A stretch of DNA of 51,627 nt from an uncultured Desulfofustis sp. (GTDB lineage Bacteria > Desulfobacterota > Desulfobulbia > Desulfobulbales > Desulfocapsaceae). Under the pieces are notes generated by a model that was given only the letters and a program-made list of their open reading frames with translations, ran no database searches and was not told the DNA's origin. Position 1 is the stretch's first letter. Every line of letters begins with the position of its first letter. The DNA lies in the NCBI GenBank assembly GCA_905479735.1, contig CAJQNS010000122.1:1-51627 (forward strand). Reading direction: 5' to 3'. The translations under genes and the position numbers were made by a program. Positions 34,847 to 40,872 of the stretch are shown here, piece after piece.

Positions 34847-35416
34847 TCATTTAAGGTCATCTCTACCGTATTTTACCTTTGCGGCAATCTCCAAAGCTCC
34901 TTTGATATTTAGATCGTCAATCTCCGTCTCTTCATTGATGGTAGTGAAATCTGGCACATCTATCTTGAGAAGATTGACCATTCGTTGAAAAATTTCACAG
35001 CGCCTATTATCGCCAATAAGAAAAACCGGCTGACCCAATGTGTCAAATAGTTGCTGATATTCTTTGAACGCCACCAAATCTTCAGCGATGATTGCACTTT
35101 CAATAAAAAGTTTTCGTTGCCCGGGAGTAGTATCCAGCAATACCTCCATAAATCCGGGCATCAACAGAGCTCTCAAAAAACCAGATTCCCGGACGATAGA
35201 TGCTGCAGCGGCGATAGATTCCTGTAATAAATCTTCGGATGCACTCAAAGAATCTGTCTGAATAGACTTTCCAATGGATGTGCTACTTTTTAAAGCCTCA
35301 TAAATCTGACCACTAAGCGTTGTTATGCTACCGGCAATACGCTCTTTTTTATCTATATAGCTATATTTGGTATAAAGATTTTTGTGAATTTCCCTCGATA
35401 CTAAGCAGCTTTTCAA
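34847..35416 (-). CDS. Orphan 189-residue protein in the island
   Basis: Open reading frame from a TTG at 35416, with no clear ribosome-binding site. The product is soluble and acidic, mostly helical, with a repeat-like helical body (about 55-105) and the phrase FLIGDNRRCEIFQRMVNLLKI. I do not recognise it. It lies 18 bp after the integrase fragment on the same strand, which suggests it once followed that gene. Expression is unproven, but the length argues it is real. Confidence 0.5.
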   Translation of the reverse strand: MKSCLVSREIHKNLYTKYSYIDKKERIAGSITTLSGQIYEALKSSTSIGKSIQTDSLSASEDLLQESIAAAASIVRESGFLRALLMPGFMEVLLDTTPGQRKLFIESAIIAEDLVAFKEYQQLFDTLGQPVFLIGDNRRCEIFQRMVNLLKIDVPDFTTINEETEIDDLNIKGALEIAAKVKYGRDDLK

Positions 35417-35434
35417 AGGTTTAATTTGGTTAGT

Positions 35435-35635
35435 TCATGTCAAACTATTGTCAAATGCGTAATCGCGAAGGTATTTAAGCGCTGTTGATTCAGTCTTCCA
35501 GCCTCCTCTGAGCATAATTCTTGCGAGCGATTCTCCTTGGCTAATCATGTCCAACGCCGCCCCACCGGAAAAGAGTGCCCACTCAAATCCGGTATATCCT
35601 GCCAAAATCCAAATGCCTGATCCTGAAGAAGCCAA
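35435..35635 (-). pseudogene. Tyrosine recombinase (phage integrase), C-terminal fragment
   Basis: Sixty-six codons that match the end of a tyrosine recombinase: FSGGAALDMISQGESLARIM then RGGWKTESTALKYLRDY, with the nucleophile Tyr in TALKYL. The usual HxxR before SGGA reads WALF, so catalytic residues are lost, and the rest of the gene (box I, N-terminal part) is missing. It overlaps the start of a terminase-like fragment on the other strand. A decayed remnant of a mobile element. Confidence 0.75.
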
Positions 35636-35675
35636 CGAGATTGAAATGTGTCCTAACGAAAAGGCGGACTGTTAA

Positions 35676-35933
35676 AAAATTCTCAAAGAGCATATCTTAC
35701 GGGAACTTATCGACATCGTTAATTTTGATGTGCGGGAATTATTCGACGAGTACGGCAAACTCAAGCCACTTGTTGCTCAATCAGATCATGTGCTTAAAGC
35801 GATTGATGATGTTCAGGTTCGGTTTTGCTGCTCTGGGGGAAAAGACGATGATGGTCTACCGATCATTAAAGTTTCTTAAAAGGTCAAGGCGTTACACCTG
35901 CTCGGTAAACATGTGAGGGCGTTCAAAAATTAG
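35676..35933 (+). pseudogene. Phage terminase small subunit remnant with internal stop
   Basis: Translating the frame from 35676 gives ILKEHILRELIDIVNFDVRE, LFDEYGKLKPLV, HVLKAIDDVQV, then IIKVS, a TAA at 35877-35879, KVKALHLLGKHVRAF and TAG at 35931-35933. The pattern matches the C-terminal half of Terminase_2-type small subunits (ELARIAF-DIRDLFD-GLKPI and KALELLGKHLGMF). The N-terminal helix-turn-helix half is missing and a stop breaks the frame. It shows that the island once carried phage DNA packaging genes. Confidence 0.65.
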
Positions 35934-36131
35934 AGCCGGCTACGGCAGTCAGACACGTCAAGATAGATTCCCCGAAGGATGGTAAACTTTTTTTCTGTGG
36001 CCGAAATCGAACATGTTTTTTAGTATTTAAAATACTGATATAATTTGTTTTATTAGTATTTTTTTTGTTTTAAGCGAAACATTTTTAATTTTTTACAAAA
36101 CGAAGCCAAAAGGAACAAAATATCACTATAA

Positions 36132-36173
36132 ATGTTCGATTTTTATCGATTTGGTTGATCATATGCGATAATG
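36132..36173 (+). repeat. Repeat copy B, partial, inside the island
   Basis: ATGTTCGAT is followed 17 bp further by TGATCATATGCGATAATGGC, which resembles the last two ten-base units of copies A and C. Part of the unit seems replaced. Same orientation as the other copies. Confidence 0.55.
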
Positions 36174-36297
36174 GCTATTATTAAAAGAAAAGCTGATTGG
36201 TAAAAGGATGAGGTGCAAGAGATTTTTCCTGGCGAAATATTTTGGTCGTGGAGATTGATTGACCTCAGTAAAGCTAATAAGAAATAGTAGAAAATCC

Positions 36298-36351
36298 TTG
36301 AAATCATGTCTTATTGATCATAGTATGTAGCTATTTTAACGACATACTATG
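36298..36351 (+). promoter_or_regulatory. abiE promoter with overlapping dyad operator
   Basis: -35 TTGAAA (36298-36303), 17-bp spacer, -10 TAGTAT (36321-36326), start expected near 36333. A perfect 10-bp inverted repeat CATAGTATGT / ACATACTATG (36319-36328 and 36342-36351, 13 bp between) covers the -10 and the start site. AbiEi antitoxins of known systems repress their own promoter by binding inverted repeats, so this is the likely autoregulatory operator. Confidence 0.7.
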
Positions 36352-36367
36352 GTTAAAATGTAATTTT

Positions 36368-37021
36368 ATGGATGTTGTTGAGTCACTACGAAAAGTCATT
36401 CCCTGGGAAGAGTTCGATTATCAGGCGTTACTTGCTGCCCTGCATAATTATGCCCATCCGAGAGACAAGATCTCTGATCTGATTGCTAAAAACGTCATTA
36501 TTCGCGTCAAAAAGGGACTCTACATTTTTGGTGATTCCTACCGTCTCAAGCCTTACTCAAGAGAAATACTGGCCAACCTGATCTATGGGCCTTCGTGTAT
36601 CTCTCTTGAATATGCCCTACAAAACCATGGTTTAATTCCAGAGCGCTCAGTAGCACTCACGTCAGCAACAACGAAACGCCCCAAAAAGTTCGAAACACCA
36701 GTTGGCCTCTTCATCTATAAGAACATCCCCGAGGCCGGGTTCCATGTCGGTTTATTGCGAGTCGAGAAGGAAAATGGGCGCGCGTTCCTTATGGCTGGCC
36801 CGGAAAAAGCTCTTGCCGACAAATTCCGGAGTGACCGCGGGTTGAGCATTCGATCCCAGAAGGAATGTTTGAGCTACCTGGTCAATTCTCTCCGGATTGA
36901 AGAAAGTGATCTGGCGAACCTGGACACAGGTTTGCTTGAAAAGATAGCTGTAGCTTATGGCTCTAAAAGAATTCATTTATTGTCCGGCACGGTTCGGCGG
37001 CTGCAGAAAAGAGTGTTCTAG
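36368..37021 (+). CDS. abiEi: AbiEi-type antitoxin / transcriptional regulator
   Basis: 217 residues from the ATG at 36368. A winged helix-turn-helix is seen at the N-terminus (about 10-60, VIPWEEFDYQALL then VKKGLYIFGDSYRLKPYSRE), followed by the AbiEi C-terminal domain (about 75-217) with CISLEYALQNHGLIPE and AGPEKALADKF. It matches the antitoxin of type IV AbiE toxin-antitoxin systems that act in phage abortive infection. An upstream start at 36314 would run through the operator and is rejected. The toxin gene starts 2 bp after its stop. Confidence 0.88.
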   Translation: MDVVESLRKVIPWEEFDYQALLAALHNYAHPRDKISDLIAKNVIIRVKKGLYIFGDSYRLKPYSREILANLIYGPSCISLEYALQNHGLIPERSVALTSATTKRPKKFETPVGLFIYKNIPEAGFHVGLLRVEKENGRAFLMAGPEKALADKFRSDRGLSIRSQKECLSYLVNSLRIEESDLANLDTGLLEKIAVAYGSKRIHLLSGTVRRLQKRVF

Positions 37022-37023
37022 AG

Positions 37024-37890
37024 ATGCAAGACGCTATTACTCAGATGCTCAGCAAATACGAGTGCAAGAGTGCTGATGATTATGTTCACGCTCTCAGAGA
37101 AATTCTTCAGGAAATTGCCCTGCTTGGTCTCTGGCGTAGTAAGTTCTTTGAGAAAGCAGCTTTTTATGGGGGCACCTCGTTACGGATACTTTATGGGCTT
37201 GATCGCTTTTCAGAAGATCTCGATTTTTCTCTCATGGAGCCAATGGCAGCCTTCGAACTGGAGCGTTACAGTAACGCTCTTGTAAAGGAATTAGCGGCAT
37301 TCGGCTTTGAAGTGAAAGTTGAAGGGAAACGTAAATCTGTCGAAACCGCCGTTCAGTCTGCGTTTTTGAAAGCAAACACGGCACGCCAACTCCTGGTGAT
37401 TCAAACCGGAGAGGATATTATCCGCCAGATACCACCTGGTCAAATTGTCAGAATCAAACTGGAGATCGATACTGATCCACCAGGAAAGTTTACCACAGAG
37501 AATAAGTATCTCTTAAAACCTATTCCTTTCAGCGTACGCACCTACGTACTTCCAGATTTGTTCGCCGGGAAAATGCATGCTTTGCTTTGTCGGCGCTGGA
37601 AAAATCGCGTCAAGGGGCGGGATTGGTATGATCTCGTGTGGTATTGTGCCTACCATCCGGACATGCATCTTGCACATTTAGAAGAGCGTATGCGACAGAG
37701 CGAACATTGGAAGAAAGCAGCCCCCTTGGACGCCAAAACGTTCAACGAGTTGCTCCTCAATGCTATCGGGAGCCTTGACATTAATCAGGCGAAAGAAGAG
37801 GTTTTGCCCTTCGTCCGTGAGCCTGCGGCCCTGGACATCTGGTCTCAAGAGTTTTTCCAAGAGATTATAAAAAAGGTCCAAATTGTTTAG
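37024..37890 (+). CDS. abiEii: AbiEii/AbiGii-type nucleotidyltransferase toxin
   Basis: 288 residues of the nucleotidyltransferase (DUF1814) fold. Motif I is GGTSLRILYGLDRFSEDLDF, with the two catalytic-site acids in DLDF. A third acid is in RIKLEIDTDPPG; the later Lys/Asp motif reads GKMHALLCRRWKNRVKGRDWYDL. AbiEii toxins cause bacteriostasis, probably by adding nucleotides to RNA or another target. All key residues look intact, so the toxin is probably active. Two bp separate it from abiEi. Repeat array C begins 36 bp after its stop. Confidence 0.9.
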   Translation: MQDAITQMLSKYECKSADDYVHALREILQEIALLGLWRSKFFEKAAFYGGTSLRILYGLDRFSEDLDFSLMEPMAAFELERYSNALVKELAAFGFEVKVEGKRKSVETAVQSAFLKANTARQLLVIQTGEDIIRQIPPGQIVRIKLEIDTDPPGKFTTENKYLLKPIPFSVRTYVLPDLFAGKMHALLCRRWKNRVKGRDWYDLVWYCAYHPDMHLAHLEERMRQSEHWKKAAPLDAKTFNELLLNAIGSLDINQAKEEVLPFVREPAALDIWSQEFFQEIIKKVQIV

Positions 37891-37925
37891 ACCAAACCGG
37901 CTCCAGAAAGTTTAAAGCGCTTTTT

Positions 37926-38009
37926 TAGGCGATAATGGAGTTTATTGCTTATGGTCGATCATGTGCGATAATGCCATTTATTGCTTATGTCCGATTATGC
38001 GCGATAACT
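37926..38009 (+). repeat. Repeat array C, right edge of the AbiE island
   Basis: Two complete units and one partial unit on a 36-bp period: GCGATAA occurs at 37929, 37965 and 38001. Each full unit reads TTTATTGC, TTATGGTCGA or TTATGTCCGA, TCATGTGCGA or TTATGCGCGA, then TAA. The inner ten-base period is the same as in copy A. Orientation matches copy A, so the island is flanked by direct repeats. Confidence 0.75.
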
Positions 38010-38086
38010 GAAACTATCGGGTCTTCAAAATTCTGCGAGAAATAACGGCAAGCAGCAGGAATCGCAACTAATTTGACCTTGGGGGG

Positions 38087-38133
38087 TTGTAAAAATGGTT
38101 CAGTGCGATAAGATGGGAATGATACACATTCTC
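38087..38133 (+). promoter_or_regulatory. Candidate promoter and Fur/PerR-type box for the fur-family gene
   Basis: TTGTAA (38087-38092), 16 bp, TAAGAT (38109-38114). Just after it lies a near-palindrome GGGAATG / CATTCTC around ATACA (38115-38133), six of seven paired positions. It would cover the transcription start, fitting autoregulation by the Fur-family product. Confidence 0.4.
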
Positions 38134-38164
38134 AACCATTAACCTAAACCTGACAGAAAAACGT

Positions 38165-38581
38165 ATGCAACCTCAAAGCGAAATCAGGCTGACCCCACAG
38201 CGCCAGGTAATTCTCGAAGAACTGGCAAAAGTGAAAACTCACCCGACCGCCAATGAAGTATATGACATGGTGCGTAAACGTCTGCCCAGGATCGGACTCG
38301 GCACTGTCTATCGCAATCTGGAGTTAATGGCGGACAACGGGATGATTTTGAAACTTGAAGTGGGCGGCTCCCAGAAGCGCTTTGACGCTATCACCAATCT
38401 TCACTATCATATCCGCTGCACCTGCTGCGGCAAGGTAGATGATATCGAGCTGACTGCCATGCCCCACCTCGATCAGCTGGCTTCAGATTCCAGCGATTAC
38501 CAGGTGGTTGGTCATCATATCGAATTTTCCGGTATTTGCGCTACCTGCGGCGAAGCCCAGGAGAAAGCAATCACCAATTGA
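38165..38581 (+). CDS. Fur-family regulator, PerR-like
   Basis: 138 residues. A winged helix (about 8-80, TPQRQVILEEL and GLGTVYRNLELMADNG) is followed by the dimer/metal domain with HYHIRCTCCGKVDDIE and the tail CATCGEA. The CxxC pairs are the structural zinc site. PerR-type (peroxide) sensing is more likely than Fur from the short form and residue pattern, but Zur or Fur cannot be excluded. It follows the AbiE island and ends at a shared terminator with metF. Confidence 0.85.
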   Translation: MQPQSEIRLTPQRQVILEELAKVKTHPTANEVYDMVRKRLPRIGLGTVYRNLELMADNGMILKLEVGGSQKRFDAITNLHYHIRCTCCGKVDDIELTAMPHLDQLASDSSDYQVVGHHIEFSGICATCGEAQEKAITN

Positions 38582-38605
38582 ATCAAGCTCCAGCCGAGAA
38601 CAAAA

Positions 38606-38636
38606 AAAAGGAGGGGAGACGCGCTCCCCTCCTTTT
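38606..38636. terminator. Bidirectional terminator between fur-family gene and metF
   Basis: AAAAGGAGGGGAG / CTCCCCTCCTTTT, a perfect 13-bp stem with loop ACGCG. It has A-rich and T-rich flanks, so it works in both directions between the convergent genes. Confidence 0.88.
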
Positions 38637-38683
38637 CTATATCAAGCGGTCGGATAGGGTTTTAAATCTATCCAGATAAAGTT

Positions 38684-39619
38684 TTAATCTATGTTAGGCC
38701 TCGGGTAGAGACCTGAGCGCTCAACGATCTCAGGCACTTTCTCTTCCCATTCGATGGCCATCACATGGAATCCTGCTACCCCTTCCACTTCTTTTAAACG
38801 CTGAATCGACTCGACGGCAATGGTGATGCCCTCGTCACCCTGTTTTTTCTTGTCGACGCCTTTCATACGCTCGATCAGCTCATCAGGAACATCCATGCCG
38901 GGTACGTTTTTCTGCAGGTACCGGGCCATACCCACCGAGCGCAGGGGGGTGATTCCAGCTAGAATATAGACCTCCTCATGCAGCCCCCGAGCCCTGACAC
39001 CTTCCATCCACTTTTCAAATTTATCCAGATTGTAAATGCACTGGGTCTGGATGAATTCTGCTCCTGAGGCAATCTTTTTGGCCAGCCGCGGTACCCTGAT
39101 CTTGAAGGGATCGCCAAATGGATTGGCGGCAGCGCCGACGAACATGCTTGGTGGCACCTTGATTTCGTCACCACTGAGAAACTTGCCCTCATCACGCATA
39201 TGTCTGACTGTCTGAACAAGCTGCATCGAGTCGAGATCAAAGACATTCGAGGCCTGGGGACTGTCGCCGAAACTCTGATGATCACCGGACAGGCAGAGTA
39301 TGTTGTTGACGCCGAAGGATGCGGCGCCCAGAATGTCACTTTGCAAGGCAATTCTGTTCCGGTCGCGGACCACCATCTGCAGCACCGGATCAAGCCCCAT
39401 GCCCTTCAGATGAATGCAGGCAGCCAGACTGCAGAGTCTGGTTACCGAAGTCTGATTGTCGGTGACGTTTATCGAATCCACGTGATCCTTGATCAGTTCT
39501 CCCTTTTCCTTGATATGGGCAGGATCACTGGATCGTGGGGGACCGCATTCACTGGTGACTGCCAGGTGACCGCCTTTGAGTACCTTCTCTAGTCTGCTGC
39601 CGGTTGCTGTCGCTGCCAT
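38684..39619 (-). CDS. metF: Methylenetetrahydrofolate reductase, large subunit
   Basis: Reduces 5,10-methylene-THF to 5-methyl-THF, or the reverse, with FAD. 311 residues; the (beta/alpha)8 barrel shows VTSECGPP, HVDSINVTDNQ, CLSGDHQSFGD, GAAANPFGDP, FIQTQCIYNLDKF and AGITPLRS. It is the last gene of hdrA-mvhD-metV-metF and overlaps metV by one base (TAATG). Its bond with MetV and the Hdr genes points to the acetogenic-type MetVF rather than the NADH-dependent E. coli type. Confidence 0.93.
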   Translation of the reverse strand: MAATATGSRLEKVLKGGHLAVTSECGPPRSSDPAHIKEKGELIKDHVDSINVTDNQTSVTRLCSLAACIHLKGMGLDPVLQMVVRDRNRIALQSDILGAASFGVNNILCLSGDHQSFGDSPQASNVFDLDSMQLVQTVRHMRDEGKFLSGDEIKVPPSMFVGAAANPFGDPFKIRVPRLAKKIASGAEFIQTQCIYNLDKFEKWMEGVRARGLHEEVYILAGITPLRSVGMARYLQKNVPGMDVPDELIERMKGVDKKKQGDEGITIAVESIQRLKEVEGVAGFHVMAIEWEEKVPEIVERSGLYPRPNID

Positions 39620-40281
39620 TAGAAGTCCTCCAGTTTGAATGATCGGGGTCCGCCGGAACGGTCTTTCGACCAGTCTTTGAGAGGCATCACTTTTTCGTAA
39701 GTATCGAGGCGCCCCAGCGCTTCGAGCCGATCAACCACAAGCTGCCAGGCACATTCCGTCTCCTTGGAAATTTCGCACTTGCCGGTGGTGGATCCCCCGC
39801 ACGGTCCGTTGAACAGTCGCTTGGCACAGCGGCTTACCGGGCAAACACCACCGGTGACCCCCAGTACGCAATCACCGCAAGCCTGACATTTTTCGGTGAA
39901 CAGGCCAGTTTCTGGAACGTCACCTAGAAACGTGGTGTTCAGAGCTGGGTAGATCGGAGTCGAGTCATATTTCGTCGCCATGAACTGCACCCCGATACCA
40001 CAGGCCAGACTGAGAACCGCTTCAGATTTTTGGACCAGGTCCTCGGTCTTTTCAAAAAACTCGTGTTCGCACTGGCGCTCGATACCGCTGTCGACAATCT
40101 CGATCTCAACATCATCCTGGCTTGCTCTCATCCTGAGCTGGGCGGCAAGGATGCCGGCCTCCTTGTTGCCGCCCTGATGGCAGACTGCCACACAGGTGTT
40201 GCAGCCGAAGACGGTTAACTGCTTATGGTCCTTGACCATTTCCCAGATTTCTTCAAAAGGTTTCTGTTCCCCAACGATCAT
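39619..40281 (-). CDS. metV: MetV-type iron-sulfur/zinc partner of methylene-THF reductase
   Basis: 220 residues. MetV is the second subunit of the reductase in acetogens and carries an electron-transfer site. Cys clusters: FGCNTCVAVCH at about 25-35, and CQACGDC, GGVCPVSRCAKRLFNGPCGG and GKCE in the second half. It follows mvhD by about 40 bp. The metF start overlaps its stop. Cofactor details (zinc versus [4Fe-4S]) are inferred from the family. Confidence 0.9.
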   Translation of the reverse strand: MIVGEQKPFEEIWEMVKDHKQLTVFGCNTCVAVCHQGGNKEAGILAAQLRMRASQDDVEIEIVDSGIERQCEHEFFEKTEDLVQKSEAVLSLACGIGVQFMATKYDSTPIYPALNTTFLGDVPETGLFTEKCQACGDCVLGVTGGVCPVSRCAKRLFNGPCGGSTTGKCEISKETECAWQLVVDRLEALGRLDTYEKVMPLKDWSKDRSGGPRSFKLEDF

Positions 40282-40320
40282 AGCCTACGCTCCTTTATCA
40301 GTCTAAACGGCCTGACATCA

Positions 40321-40854
40321 TTATTCTTCAGTAACTTCAGAGATATCTTTCTGTGCCTGGGATCCACCTTTCTTGGCCTTCAATGCCATCCACACCGGAG
40401 ATGGTCCCAGTTCAGTTATTTTTTCGGAAAATTCGCTGCAAATTTCAGCCCAACGCGGGCCCTGGGCTGCTGAGAGATTGAAAAAATGCAGCCGTTCAGG
40501 GCTGACCCCGACGGTGAGAAGATGCTTTTTGAGTTGCTGAACTCGTTTGGCGGCGTTGGTATTTCCTTCCAGGAAATGACATTGACCGGGAAGTCAGCCA
40601 GCCACGAACACGCCGTCTATACCTCGCTCAAAGGCCCGCAACACATAAATCTGATCGAGCTTTCCTGTACAGGGAAGCCTGATCACTTTCACGCTTGGGG
40701 AATATGAGAGTCGCATGACACCGGCCAGGTCGGCTGCGGCAAAAGCGCAGTAGTGGCAGGCGAAGGCGATGATATTGGCCTTCCAGTCAGACGGAACCTC
40801 GCCCGTGACTTTTTCAGGATTTGGTGCTACCTCTTTTTCTTCACCGGGTTCCAT
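40321..40854 (-). CDS. mvhD: MvhD/HdrD-delta-like electron-transfer subunit, probable selenoprotein (Sec at residue 87)
   Basis: Delta subunit linking HdrA to other redox partners. Residues 31-36 hold FACHYC, with GVMRLSY and LPCTGK after it. At residue 87 an in-frame TGA (40596-40594) falls in GVFVAG-U-LPGQCHFLEGN, exactly where the family has Cys in GCHPGDCHY. Translation continues for 90 more residues of good family match (NAAKRVQQLKKHL, GVSPERLHFFNLSAA) to TAA at 40321-40323. Read normally, it would stop at 86 residues and lose half its cluster ligands. Visible ligands: Cys33, Cys36, Cys62, Sec87 and Cys92. It lies 18 bp after hdrA. Sec machinery must be elsewhere. Confidence 0.87.
40561..40577 (-). 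promoter_or_regulatory. Candidate bacterial SECIS hairpin in mvhD
   Basis: The minus strand pairs AUUUCC with GGAAAU (6 bp, perfect) around loop UGGAA. It begins 16 nt after the UGA, with the loop GG about 24 nt downstream, and a G among the first two loop bases. Known bacterial SECIS elements have a hairpin in this distance range with a G near the loop start. Confidence 0.65.
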
Positions 40855-40872
40855 TCAATTCCTCCTGGATCT

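Larger units (their letters stand above)
35934..36367. other. AT-rich stretch between phage remnants and abiEi
   Basis: Visibly AT-richer than the flanks, with no open gene. It holds a short perfect palindrome AGTATTT-A-AAATACT at 36022-36036, a partial repeat copy B at 36132-36173, the 9-bp inverted pair ATCGAACAT (36006-36014) / ATGTTCGAT (36132-36140), and the abiE promoter/operator. Confidence 0.6.

Noticed and set aside
35575-35916. 113-residue plus-strand frame in the island
   Set aside because: The family-like sequence of the terminase remnant is in a different frame; this one looks random.
36314-36367. Earlier start for abiEi
   Set aside because: It would begin upstream of the predicted transcription start and include the operator; the family N-terminus fits the ATG at 36368.
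37024-37890. AbiEii being inactive
   Set aside because: All nucleotidyltransferase motifs seem intact, so there is no reason to call it a pseudogene.
37926-38009. CRISPR-like array (36-bp period)
   Set aside because: Units are contiguous with no spacers, only two full units exist, and a copy occurs 3 kb away. The internal ten-base periodicity is unlike CRISPR repeats. No cas gene is present.
40594-40596. Sequencing error or nonsense mutation at the TGA in mvhD
   Set aside because: Frame and family pattern continue on both sides, the UGA replaces a Cys codon exactly, and a SECIS-like hairpin follows. An error cannot be fully excluded without read data.
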